Position numbers and translations under genes: made by a program. The notes under the pieces are model-generated. The model made no database searches. It was not told the origin of the DNA and saw nothing but the letters and a program-made list of their open reading frames with translations. Positions 7,996 through 15,829 of a stretch of 59,707 nt of DNA are shown here, in pieces. The DNA comes from Allomuricauda sp. CP2A (GTDB taxonomy: Bacteria; Bacteroidota; Bacteroidia; Flavobacteriales; Flavobacteriaceae): positions 1 to 59,707 of the forward strand of contig NZ_LXTT01000005.1 of NCBI RefSeq assembly GCF_001683915.1. Reading direction: 5' to 3'. How positions within the stretch are numbered: position 1 is the first letter of the stretch; the number at the start of each line of letters is the position of its first letter.

Positions 7996-9585
7996 TTATT
8001 TCTGAAATATGGAGGCCACCTCCCGATGCACCTTCAGATAATGTCGCTCCAAATCCCCATCTTTGATTTCAAGGTGCTTGGGCAAGCCTTTTGGAATTTC
8101 AGGTCTTGGAAACCGTACCTTTCGGTCCTTTCCATCCGCAAAGACCACGAACTCCCCCTGCTTTAACCGAAAAAACACCTCGGCCCTGCGTTTGGACACC
8201 TCCTTCTCCCCTTCCGTGATCCGTCGCTCCAAACTCAAGCCTGAACTCTTGCTCACGCTCCGTGTCGGCATCTTGACCAGTTCAAAGAACCGCTCATAAT
8301 AGCGGGCCGTATCCGGATCGTTCACCTTCCCAAAAAACTGATAGGATAGATTGGACAAAATGGCCTTGCTGGCCTTTTCACCGTACATCATATCGTTCTG
8401 AACCTTATCCTGTAGCACATATACGCTCACAATATCGTAACTCCGCAAGGTGGCAGGAATGCGGTGCATGTTCAATAGCCGTAAGGTTGAAGCCTCCTCC
8501 AACAGCATAAAGGAGGGTTTGCGGTTTCGTCTTGACATCTGTTTGGAGATGGTATGTATAATGGTGGCGATCACCGGGGATAGGGAAGCATCTTTTTGTG
8601 GATTGTTCACCAAGGCAATGACCGAGGGATGTTTTTCATTATTGATGTCCAGCGGAATCTCATCGGCGGACAATACCATAAAAATCTTTCTGGTACTGAT
8701 CTTTTTGATGGCATTGGCCAAGGTACTCATCACCCCAGCGGTCTGTCGCTCCGACCCCACCCCACTGATAAAGGCATCGGCCATGGCACGTGAGGTAAGA
8801 TTCTCCCTTAAAAACTTGATCAGGCTCTTGGTGCCCAACTGTTGGTACAGGGCCATCACATGGGGCAGCGTACAGAAATCGGGGTGATCGGTCTTGAGCC
8901 GCCAGATCAGTCCGCTGATCAAGCCCTCAGCAGCATCCTTAAAAAAACGGGAGGTACTGTTCCCATCGGAGTCCCTGTGTTCCATCAAATTCTCCAACAG
9001 GACCCGCGACACCTCGTGGACACTCTCTTCATCGGGCAGGTAACGGGGTGCAATGGGATTCACCCGATGGTAGATCGGCCCAAAGGACACGATATGAAAG
9101 GGTACCTTTTGATCTTTCCAAAGGGGACAGGCCATTTCCGTGATCTCAAAATCCTTGTAATCGTGGATGACCCCGGAGAAACCTTCTTTTTTAAAATGCT
9201 CCAAGAAGCCATAGATGACACTTTCGGTCTTCCCGCTCCCTGCGGAAGCCATCACGGATACCCCCCTGCGGATGTTCCCCAGGACCAAGGACCTGCCCTT
9301 GACCCTTAATTTGACCTCGAACACCTTTGAAGGTTTACTCGTATCCTTATGATAATCCACCAGCCCATAGATGACGGTATGCACAAAAAACAAAGGGAGC
9401 CACAGGCCCAAGGACTGTTTCAAAAGTAAGTCCCAGCCGAATATCACTCCAATGGTGATTGCCAACATAAGCAGGATACCGAGATAATACAGAAAGCCAT
9501 TCTTGAGATACCTATTGGCCACAAATGAGATTCCTACCCCAACGATCAAACCGATTATCCATTCCATCCATCCTAAATTTTCCAT
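7996..9585 (-). CDS. VirD4-like type IV coupling protein (TraG/MobC type)
   Basis: 529 residues. Two or three N-terminal membrane helices (about 8-75) precede an ATPase with Walker A ASAGSGKTES (about 113-122) and conserved motor-domain segments (SFMLLEEASTLRLLNMHRIP, containing the Walker B-like region). Coupling proteins of this type hand the relaxase-DNA complex to the conjugation channel at the inner membrane. It lies 12 bp downstream of the relaxase gene mobB, which is the usual mobA-mobB-mobC order in Bacteroidetes elements. The 3' end converges with the protease-nuclease gene, 35 bp away. Confidence 0.85.
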   Translation of the reverse strand: MENLGWMEWIIGLIVGVGISFVANRYLKNGFLYYLGILLMLAITIGVIFGWDLLLKQSLGLWLPLFFVHTVIYGLVDYHKDTSKPSKVFEVKLRVKGRSLVLGNIRRGVSVMASAGSGKTESVIYGFLEHFKKEGFSGVIHDYKDFEITEMACPLWKDQKVPFHIVSFGPIYHRVNPIAPRYLPDEESVHEVSRVLLENLMEHRDSDGNSTSRFFKDAAEGLISGLIWRLKTDHPDFCTLPHVMALYQQLGTKSLIKFLRENLTSRAMADAFISGVGSERQTAGVMSTLANAIKKISTRKIFMVLSADEIPLDINNEKHPSVIALVNNPQKDASLSPVIATIIHTISKQMSRRNRKPSFMLLEEASTLRLLNMHRIPATLRSYDIVSVYVLQDKVQNDMMYGEKASKAILSNLSYQFFGKVNDPDTARYYERFFELVKMPTRSVSKSSGLSLERRITEGEKEVSKRRAEVFFRLKQGEFVVFADGKDRKVRFPRPEIPKGLPKHLEIKDGDLERHYLKVHREVASIFQK

Positions 9586-9597
9586 AGCAACACTGTT

Positions 9598-10617
9598 TTA
9601 AATTCCGATCGACCCCGATTCCAAGGCCTTTCCGATTCCTTTTTTGAGCTGCATCATCGCCTTATAGGCCAATTGTGCCTTGTTCTTGGGGATGGTCGGT
9701 ACCTTGACGCCCGCCTTGAACAACAACTGCTTGGCCGCTTGCCGTTCATTCGTCGGCAAACCCAAGAGGGCCGAAAAGAAGCGTTTCGGATCCTTGTCCA
9801 ACAGGTTACGGGCATGGTAGGTCTCCACAAAATTTCTTTTGTATCCGAACTTTTTGTCAAAAGTCATTTCCGCTGCCCTAAAGAATTTATCCCGATCAAA
9901 GCCCTGTTTGACGGTCTGCCCATGGAGGGTGGTCTCGGAAGTTCGGAACTTGGACCCCGGGGAGAGGCTATGGGTATTGGTCCTGTCCATTCGGCTCACG
10001 ATGATATGGATATGGCTTTGGTGGCCCTCCTTGGCCATCCCCGGAACGATGCGCTTTCCGTTGAGTTGGTGGGGCGCCTCTCCTTCCAGTACATTTATCT
10101 TTTCCCGGAGCTTGGCAATTTCCCCTTGCTCCCGTCCTTCTTGGATGGCCCTGACCCGGTGTTGTAGTTCCAAGATCTTGCTGGCATGGGCCTGGTTCTC
10201 CTTGACCTCGCGATCCCTTTGGGAATAGGTGCGTTCCCGTTCCAATTTGGCAAAATAGAGGATATCCTTGACGGTCACTTCACGGTCCCGGTAAAAGGAG
10301 GCCGCATAGGTATTCATAACCTGCCGGGTGTATTGCCTCAGTTTCTCGGGGTCGTTTCCGATATGATGGAGTTCCCGTTGGGAAGGACTGACCACCAGGG
10401 AATAGAATTTGGGCTCCCGTTTCTTGAGCTTGGCCGTATTGGCGTCGATCTCGGCAATGACCCGCTCCGCATCGATGTTGTTCTCTTCCTGATTGAAATA
10501 CCCTTCCTGCTGTTCCGGTTCCTTCCCTTCGTTCTCCTTTTCCAGATAGTTGACAAAGTCCCGGGCACTGCCCTTAAAATTGTCCCCCAGTTGTTGGCGT
10601 GTGATGGCGATGTACAT
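9598..10617 (-). CDS. mobB: MobB-type relaxase/mobilization protein (DUF5712-like)
   Basis: 339 residues beginning MYIAITRQQLGDNFKGSARD, with a long charged coiled-coil (about 45-180) and the histidine motif GHQSHIHIIVSRMDR, the metal-binding HxH site expected in a relaxase that nicks at oriT. The C-terminus ends in a basic tail rich in Lys. The ATG at 10617 lies 2 bp from the stop of the upstream accessory gene, so translation is coupled. The DUF5712 assignment is from recognition of the overall sequence; the HxH motif is directly seen. Confidence 0.8.
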   Translation of the reverse strand: MYIAITRQQLGDNFKGSARDFVNYLEKENEGKEPEQQEGYFNQEENNIDAERVIAEIDANTAKLKKREPKFYSLVVSPSQRELHHIGNDPEKLRQYTRQVMNTYAASFYRDREVTVKDILYFAKLERERTYSQRDREVKENQAHASKILELQHRVRAIQEGREQGEIAKLREKINVLEGEAPHQLNGKRIVPGMAKEGHQSHIHIIVSRMDRTNTHSLSPGSKFRTSETTLHGQTVKQGFDRDKFFRAAEMTFDKKFGYKRNFVETYHARNLLDKDPKRFFSALLGLPTNERQAAKQLLFKAGVKVPTIPKNKAQLAYKAMMQLKKGIGKALESGSIGI

Positions 10618-10619
10618 AC

Positions 10620-11204
10620 TTATTGTTTTTTAAGTTTTGTGCGGTATTTTTCAATGGCCTCGGGGTTCAAATCCAATTTGAGGTGGTCCTTGCCAAAGCG
10701 GTTGTGGTATACGCTCACATGGTCCAGCACATAGGCAAAATCATCCTTGAGCTCTTCCATTTGTTCCTCCAGTCGGTCATAACGGATTTTGGGCACGGTG
10801 ACCTCCCCATCAAATACATCAGTCTCCTTGGGTGGCTTGGCCTCGGTCAACTGCTGTTCGATAAAATCAAAATCGCTGTCCCATTCCTCGTCATCGGATG
10901 CCAGTTCCTGTTCAAAGAGCGCCTGCATCATTCCAACGGTGGGCAGAGTCTGTTCCTTTTCGATGCTGCGCATGATAGCGATCATGGCATTGAAGCGCCG
11001 CCTTATGTAGAGCTTCATACTGGCCATGGTCTCCCCCAGATGTTGGTCCGGTGAGATTCCATGTCGTTCAAAAAAGTGCACCATGAGCAACAGGGTCATT
11101 GATCGGGATTGTCCAAACTTTCGGGAAAACCGTCTAAATTTCAAGGCCACCGAGCTTTTTACCCGAATGGTCCTAAACCCCTCTTTTTCGTATCCTTTAT
11201 CCAT
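10620..11204 (-). CDS. BfmA/BtgA-like mobilization accessory protein
   Basis: 194 residues. The N-terminus (GFRTIRVKSSVALKFRRFSRKFGQSRSMTLLLMVHFFE) resembles the ribbon-helix-helix-like DNA-binding segment of BfmA/BtgA accessory proteins that bind oriT beside the relaxase. The C-terminal half is acidic, then basic. It is the first gene of the minus-strand mobilization operon, directly upstream of mobB. A palindrome TTTTTGAGTCAAAAA overlaps its start codon, and a related copy lies 43 bp upstream, suggesting self-binding and autoregulation. Confidence 0.75.
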   Translation of the reverse strand: MDKGYEKEGFRTIRVKSSVALKFRRFSRKFGQSRSMTLLLMVHFFERHGISPDQHLGETMASMKLYIRRRFNAMIAIMRSIEKEQTLPTVGMMQALFEQELASDDEEWDSDFDFIEQQLTEAKPPKETDVFDGEVTVPKIRYDRLEEQMEELKDDFAYVLDHVSVYHNRFGKDHLKLDLNPEAIEKYRTKLKKQ

Positions 11205-11262
11205 TTTTGAGTCAAAAACGTCTTGATTTTATTGGGCTAGAGGCCTTTTTTAGTCAAAAACC
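11201..11262. promoter_or_regulatory. Paired palindromic operator-like sites at the mobilization promoter
   Basis: Site 1 at 11201-11220 contains a perfect palindrome with 7-bp arms (TTTTTGA-G-TCAAAAA) and overlaps the ATG of the BfmA-like gene. Site 2 at 11244-11262 (CCTTTTTTAGTCAAAAACC) is a weaker copy in the same orientation, 43 bp away. The placement suits a repressor, most simply the BfmA-like protein itself. Confidence 0.5.
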
Positions 11263-11660
11263 TTTTCGCCGTCATTTTCCTTGATACCGCAAACCCCCAT
11301 AAACAGGGGCCTTGCGGAGCAATCATGATCGGTAGGACGCGCGAGCGTGCTACCCTCTTGCTTCTCCGAATTGTCCCGCAGGGACAAAATCGTATCGCAC
11401 AACATGACCCAAGGGTCAGTTGCCTCTGTTCTAAAAGTCAAATCGAATTCTACGGACATTGGGAAAGTCATGCCTGTCCGAGGTGTTGGACCAAATGGGT
11501 CGCCATTGGGCGTCCATTGGGGTTCCACTACATAAATGTAGCGACATTCCCGCTAAGATGAAAACACATATTGTGCACAATTGGCGGGGTTTGGCACCAA
11601 ATGGAATTTGAATGTCATTTTTGGGGGTCCAAAACGTCGGGTGCTGGCCCATGGGCCAAA
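11263..11660. other. Probable oriT region with three consecutive inverted repeats
   Basis: Upstream of the mob operon lie three hairpin-forming repeats in a row. 11287-11317 pairs CCGCAA with TTGCGG and has inner CCCC/GGGG. 11331-11354 pairs GGTAG with CTACC and inner ACGC/GCGT around GCGA. 11371-11387 is a perfect TTGTCCC-GCA-GGGACAA. No good gene is present. Relaxase origins normally lie beside the mob genes and contain such repeats, so nicking is expected here. The exact nic site cannot be told from the sequence. Confidence 0.55.
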
Positions 11661-11690
11661 AAAAAGACCCTCCTTCGAGGGTCTTTCCAA
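11655..11690 (-). terminator. Rho-independent terminator after the 51-residue gene
   Basis: Stem GACCCTC / GAGGGTC with loop CTTC, followed on the minus strand by a run of eight T. It ends minus-strand transcription that comes from ssb, radC and the small ORF and insulates the oriT/mob region. Confidence 0.75.
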
Positions 11691-11711
11691 GCGTCTTTCC
11701 AAAAGTTATGA

Positions 11712-11867
11712 TCAGGATTTGAACAGCTCCTTGGAGTACTCAAACCGAAAGAGCCAAATGTTGATGACCAATAGAAAGGCCTTCTCCGCATTGGATTCCT
11801 TTTTGGTATGGTTCGCTTGGCGTTTTCTGGCCGGGATCTCCAGCGATTTTCTGATACGTGTTTCCAT
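11712..11867 (-). CDS. Small hypothetical protein (51 aa) of the conjugative element
   Basis: Minus-strand ATG at 11867 and TGA at 11714-11712 give a 51-residue protein: a very basic N-terminal half (METRIRKSLEIPARKR...) and a hydrophobic centre (AFLLVINIWLFRF). It lies 62 bp after radC and is followed at once by a strong terminator, so it is probably the last gene of the ssb-radC transcription unit. No family recognised. It could be a small membrane-associated or DNA-binding factor. Confidence 0.45.
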   Translation of the reverse strand: METRIRKSLEIPARKRQANHTKKESNAEKAFLLVINIWLFRFEYSKELFKS

Positions 11868-11929
11868 GGTTTGTGTTTTTCATGTTTTTCAATTGTCCAT
11901 TTAAAAGGTCAGCCCCCCAATGGTCCCGC

Positions 11930-12379
11930 CTATAAAATTCCATTGTCGGCAAAACTGTAGTAGCGCCCATCAGGTGCCAGGATGATATGATCCAATACCT
12001 TGACATCAAACAGCTGTGCGGCCTCCTTGATCTTTTGGGTCAATTGCTTGTCCTGATAACTGGCCTTAAGCTGTCCAGAGGGATGGTTATGGGCGAGAAT
12101 GATCCCCACCGAAAGGGTCTTTAGGATAATGGCAAAAAGGATGCGCACATCCACCAAGGTGCCCGTGATGCCCCCATGGGAGAGTGGGTAAATACCCTTT
12201 ACCTTGTTGGACTGGTTGAGCAGCACGATCTTAAAGGTCTCGTGCAGGCCTATGGTCTTGTTGTCCCAATTTTGGAACAACAGTTCCGCCACCTCGTTGG
12301 AGTTGGTCACGGACAGGGATTTCAGCGTGCTGAGCTTTTCCCGGTAACTGATCTGTATTTCATTGACACGATGTTCCAT
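11930..12379 (-). CDS. radC: RadC-family JAB-domain protein
   Basis: 149 residues spanning essentially only the JAB/MPN metal-binding domain, with the signature HNHPSGQLKASYQDKQ (HxHPSG...SxxD). The N-terminal helix-hairpin-helix part of chromosomal RadC is missing, as usual for copies on mobile elements. RadC-like proteins are common passengers of conjugative elements and phages; their exact biochemical role is unsettled. It is 67 bp downstream of ssb on the same strand. Confidence 0.85.
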   Translation of the reverse strand: MEHRVNEIQISYREKLSTLKSLSVTNSNEVAELLFQNWDNKTIGLHETFKIVLLNQSNKVKGIYPLSHGGITGTLVDVRILFAIILKTLSVGIILAHNHPSGQLKASYQDKQLTQKIKEAAQLFDVKVLDHIILAPDGRYYSFADNGIL

Positions 12380-12446
12380 TTCATGTGCTTTTAAGTTTGA
12401 AAAAGTAAAGGATGCCCCAAGTTGTTACGGGGCACCCCTATCCATT

Positions 12447-12800
12447 TTACTCGGTGGTATTGTTCTCACCACCGCCCAACAAAAGGATCTCACTGGCCAC
12501 TACTTCGGTGACATACTTTTTATTGCCCTCTTTGTCCTCATAGGAGCGGGAGGTCAATTTCCCTTCGATGGCAACTTCCTTGCCCTTGGTCACAAAACCT
12601 TCGATGATGTCGGCCAGTTTCCCCCATCCGATGACGGTATGCCATTCAGTATTGGTCACCCGTTCCCCTTCGGAGTTCTTGTAATGTTCATTGGTGGCCA
12701 TGGTCAGGCGTGCCACGCGTTTCCCTTTTTCAAGGTCTGTGATCACGGGATCTTGTCCCACGTTTCCGATCAACTGTACTTTGTTTCTCAATGTACTCAT
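12447..12800 (-). CDS. ssb: Single-stranded DNA-binding protein (element-encoded SSB)
   Basis: 117 residues of OB-fold SSB (MSTLRNKVQLIGNVGQDP...GKRVARLTMATNE...TEWHTVIGWGKLADI...VAIEGKL). The usual acidic tail ending in DIPF is absent; the protein ends GGGENNTTE, so recruitment of host repair proteins through that tail is not expected. It probably coats the transferred strand during conjugation. It is first of the minus-strand group ssb, radC and small ORF. A leader hairpin (CTGCCC...GGGCAG, 12822-12851) lies just upstream of the start. Confidence 0.9.
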   Translation of the reverse strand: MSTLRNKVQLIGNVGQDPVITDLEKGKRVARLTMATNEHYKNSEGERVTNTEWHTVIGWGKLADIIEGFVTKGKEVAIEGKLTSRSYEDKEGNKKYVTEVVASEILLLGGGENNTTE

Positions 12801-13448
12801 GATAAAAAGCTTTAAGTGCCTGCCCTCTTCCTATTGGACAATCGGGCAGACGGGTTAATAAATTCCCCTCTTTTTTTGGTCAATGTTTCCCAAATTTTAA
12901 GGGGCGTTTGTTTGCTTCTTACGTGCGCAGCACAATAAAAGAAGGGGGTTCTGTCAAGGCTTTTGGGCGGAAATCGGGAGGCTCCGCGACGTAGCAAAAC
13001 CCTGACCGCCGATGGTGGGCAAGGTTTTCAAGGAAGTGGATACCCTATTTATGGCCAAAACCTGTCTTGGTCTTGACAGGTTCGATGAGGGCCCTAGGAA
13101 TTCCATCTGACCCATTGGCAAGGGAGCGTACGGGAAGTTGAGCGAGTGCGGGCGATGGTGTCCTGATCGGAAGTCCTTGGGCCCTGCCCTGTTTTTCGAT
13201 GCCCCGAAAAACAAGTAAGAGCTTCTTTTATTACGGATCCCTTAAAATTTGGTGGGCGGACTGGCGGATTTGCGGCCTTCCAAAGCAAGGCCCCCAAGAA
13301 GGGTCTGCAAAGGAAGGCCGCATCAAAATCCGTTCGGCCGACTTCCTTGTTGGATGTGGATGTATTGTATTCTTCCAACATTGCGGTGGCCGATGGAGCA
13401 ATACTCCCGTTCTGGAGGATATAATACGGGAATCACTTTTTCCTCCGC
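12801..13448. other. Structured non-coding region upstream of ssb
   Basis: 648 bases without a convincing gene but rich in inverted repeats. A perfect 14-bp pair CCAAATTTTAAGGG (12890-12903) and its complement (13239-13252) bracket about 350 bp. A second pair AATAAAAGAAG (12934-12944) / CTTCTTTTATT (13222-13232) lies inside. There is also a perfect 8-bp-arm hairpin at 13059-13082 (AACCTGTC/GACAGGTT) and a stem of 11 bp at 13271-13322. Such density suggests a replication or transfer start site, or a structured RNA. The function is unknown. Confidence 0.45.
13271..13322. repeat. Large stem-loop with perfect 11-bp stem
   Basis: TGCGGCCTTCC at 13271-13281 pairs exactly with GGAAGGCCGCA at 13312-13322. 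The 30-base loop can pair again (GGCCC with GGGTC). It could be a single-strand initiation site, part of an oriT or a small RNA; it is not followed by a T-tract, so a simple terminator is unlikely. Confidence 0.5.
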
Positions 13449-14000
13449 TCAGAACAGTTCTCCCTGATTGTTCCGGGAAGTTTTGGTATCTGGACGCTTT
13501 GAAGTTTTCAGTTTGTCCCTTAGGGCCTGTCTCCGTTTCTCATAGATCCATGACCTTAGGTTGTCCAAGAGTCCTTTCTCATGATCGGAAAGTTGCTCGG
13601 GTGCTATTTCCATCATTGCTTCAAACTGTTCGGTCTTGTTGAAGGTCCGGACATATTGTAGCCCGCACCAAGTGTAAATGTTCGTCCATTCACTGGGCAT
13701 GGGCGCCTCATAGGTCCTGGGCATCATATAGGCAACCACCTCGGTAAGGGACGCGGTTTGCTTTCCTTCCATTTGGACCCGCATACGGGCCGAGGTGATG
13801 TTCTGCAATATATCCACGGGAATCAAATCCTGCCAAGCAGAGGGATACACAATGATGGGACCAGCGAGGACATCCATAAAGTCGAAAATAAAATCGGATT
13901 TAGCCTTCTTAAGGGACTTAGGATTGGGGTTTGGATTTGGTGTTTTCGTTGGCTCCATTTCAAAGCCAAAATCCAGCTGCACTACGTGGGAATTTTCCAT
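13449..14000 (-). CDS. Hypothetical protein of the conjugative element
   Basis: 183 residues if started at the ATG at 14000 (MENSHVVQLDFGFE); an in-frame ATG 24 bases upstream is less likely. A Pro/Asn linker (TKTPNPNPNPKSLKKAK, about 20-36) is followed by a globular part (FIFDFMDVLAGPIIVYPSAWQDLIP...) and a basic C-terminus ending QGELF. I recognise no family; proteins of this look are seen in Bacteroidetes integrative elements near ssb and parB. The upstream region is repeat copy R1, which is closely similar to the region upstream of the parB gene, so the two genes probably share regulation. Confidence 0.6.
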   Translation of the reverse strand: MENSHVVQLDFGFEMEPTKTPNPNPNPKSLKKAKSDFIFDFMDVLAGPIIVYPSAWQDLIPVDILQNITSARMRVQMEGKQTASLTEVVAYMMPRTYEAPMPSEWTNIYTWCGLQYVRTFNKTEQFEAMMEIAPEQLSDHEKGLLDNLRSWIYEKRRQALRDKLKTSKRPDTKTSRNNQGELF

Positions 14001-14017
14001 GATGATATGTTTTAAGT

Positions 14018-14160
14018 TGAACAATAGTGGCGCACGGCCAAACGGAAGGGAAAATTCCGGAGCGGGAAGGAAACGGAATAAAAAGAGAGTGGACGACCGG
14101 CTTTATGCCGTCCCTTGTCCGAGGAATATTTTCCGGGTTTACCTTTGGGCAGTATTGATC
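14018..14160. repeat. Dispersed leader repeat, copy R1
   Basis: This copy matches R3 (38284-38451) with only a handful of mismatches over its two outer blocks; the middle is shorter. It includes the inverted repeat CGGC-TTTAT-GCCG at 14098-14110. On the minus strand it ends about 20-25 bases before the start codon of the 183-residue gene, exactly as R3 does before parB. Confidence 0.7.
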
Positions 14161-14290
14161 CAAACAGACACTATTGGACTTCCCACTTTTGTCCTGACCA
14201 AGTGGACAGATCCAGTTTGCCCATCGGGTTCACCGGGAAAGGCGTGGTCGAAACAACCGGCAATCCAAAAATGGGTTATATTTGGTGACA

Positions 14291-14530
14291 ATGGAAGCCA
14301 AATACATCAAGATCTTTACCGATGAAATGGTCACTTTGGAAACAAGTGATGCTTCCATACTTTCCTGTATCATCCAATCCTCAAAGAACAATTTTGACCA
14401 ATTTGAAAACTACTCCCTAGAAATCCAGCAGCTGCACGAGATCATTGTCACAGTGCACATAAAAGGAAATGACCGATTGGATCTACCGATCAAGATCAAG
14501 GACATACAGTCCATTGAGCGCATGGATTGA
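14291..14530 (+). CDS. Small hypothetical protein (79 aa)
   Basis: ATG at 14291 gives MEAKYIKIFTDEMVTLETSDASILSCIIQSSKNNF..., a soluble acidic protein ending DIQSIERMD. It is divergent from the 183-residue gene across repeat R1. No family recognised. Coding is supported by balanced composition and a normal start, but nothing else. Confidence 0.45.
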   Translation: MEAKYIKIFTDEMVTLETSDASILSCIIQSSKNNFDQFENYSLEIQQLHEIIVTVHIKGNDRLDLPIKIKDIQSIERMD

Positions 14531-14991
14531 AACCCTACAAATTCCGGTTCTGATTTAGGATATGGCCCAAAAAAATTCCCATTATTAAAAAATCATTTGA
14601 ATGGTACGGCATATCCTTTTTTTCGCTTCCTTTGGTTCGATAATCAAATGCCTTGCCAATGGCAAAAGGCCATGGTCATAAATAGCCATGTCGGGGTTAC
14701 GGTGTGTCGGGAGTACATTGCCAAGACCATCTACGGTGTAGAGGCCCGACGTATCGGATTTATTCCCCATATCCCTATATCAATAGGTGTTCCTTGGACG
14801 GCCCACAAAATCAGGTCGACCCTTTTTCTAGACGGCCAGATCTAAAGCTTTTCCCTGTAAGGGGTCGATTATTGACCTTCTCGCCCGAACATGTCCCGGA
14901 TCGAACCCTTTGCACCTATAAACAGTAAAATATTCTTTTTTAATATGATTTTCAACTAGTAGCGTGAACCAAATATCCCTGATATGAAACG
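14531..14991. other. Gene-poor region before the YkgJ-type gene
   Basis: 461 bases. Short open frames exist on both strands (for example minus 14585-14770) but none shows a recognisable motif. The composition looks like decayed coding sequence. The last 60 bases are AT-rich and probably contain the promoter of the next gene. Confidence 0.35.
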
Positions 14992-15594
14992 ATGGATTTA
15001 GAGCTAAAGGTCCAATTGGTCGAAAAACTGTTCGCCCAATTGGAGGAAGAGGGCGCCCAATTTCAACAAAGCTCGGGCCTGGGTTGTGCATCCGGTTGTG
15101 GCAAATGTTGTACCTACCCACAAATAGAGGCTTCCCCATTGGAATTCTTACCTTGGGCATTTCACCTGTTTTTGTCCGGAAAGGCAGAAAATATGCTTGA
15201 TGCGCTCAACGGGGAACATGGCTCCACTTGCTTTCTGCTCAAGCCCGTTTCCGTTGTTGACCAGGGCCATTGTGATACATATGCCTACAGAGGTCTGATC
15301 TGCCGATTGTTCGGCTTTGCGGCAAACAGGGATAAATATGGGAGCATGAGATTGGTGACCTGTAAAATTATCAGTGAGGGCCAGGCCGCCAATTACCGTT
15401 CCGTTTCCGAAGCCATCACAAAAGGACTGTATGTTCCGGTGTTCACGGATTATTATATGCAATTGAACCAAATTGATTTTCATCTGGGCAATAGAATGGT
15501 CCCCGTGAACAAGGCGCTGAAAATGGCAGTGGAAGAAGTTTTGCACTACTACTCCTATAGGCCTATCCCCGATGCGGACAAATGCTGTCTTTAG
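14992..15594 (+). CDS. YkgJ-family cysteine-cluster protein
   Basis: 200 residues with Cys32-x3-Cys36-x2-Cys39-Cys40 (GCASGCGKCC) followed by further cysteines (TCFLL, GHCDTY, LICRLFGF, VTCK), the pattern of YkgJ/CxxCxxCC proteins thought to bind a metal or Fe-S cluster. No signal peptide. Its role on the element is unknown. The 3' end runs into repeat R2 and converges with the dnaE-like gene. Confidence 0.7.
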   Translation: MDLELKVQLVEKLFAQLEEEGAQFQQSSGLGCASGCGKCCTYPQIEASPLEFLPWAFHLFLSGKAENMLDALNGEHGSTCFLLKPVSVVDQGHCDTYAYRGLICRLFGFAANRDKYGSMRLVTCKIISEGQAANYRSVSEAITKGLYVPVFTDYYMQLNQIDFHLGNRMVPVNKALKMAVEEVLHYYSYRPIPDADKCCL

Positions 15595-15645
15595 CAAAGG
15601 GCATCAAGATCATTGGTCCGATAGCTTCGGTGATTTCCAAGTTTA

Positions 15646-15808
15646 GGTCAAACACCATTTGGGCATGGTCCAAACGGAAGGCAAAATTTTGGGGCGGCAA
15701 GGAATCGGAAACCGCCCGCAATGGGCAGGTCATGGCGGTAGGAGCGGCTTTCTGCCTCCCCCTGTCCGAGAATTATCGTCCGGGCTCACCTTTGGGGACC
15801 CATTGATC
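15646..15808. repeat. Dispersed leader repeat, copy R2 (orphan, diverged)
   Basis: Shares the outer blocks of R1 and R3 (CCAAACGGAAG...GGCGGCAAGGAA... and CTGTCCGAG...CGGG..CACCTTT) and the GGC-TTTCT-GCC core. The middle contains a different hairpin (CCGCC/GGCGG). At the position where R1 and R3 have the downstream ATG on the minus strand, this copy has ACC, and the 3' end of the YkgJ gene follows. It appears to be a leader that lost its gene. Confidence 0.6.
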
Positions 15809-15829
15809 GGGATAGATCACACCGTGTGT

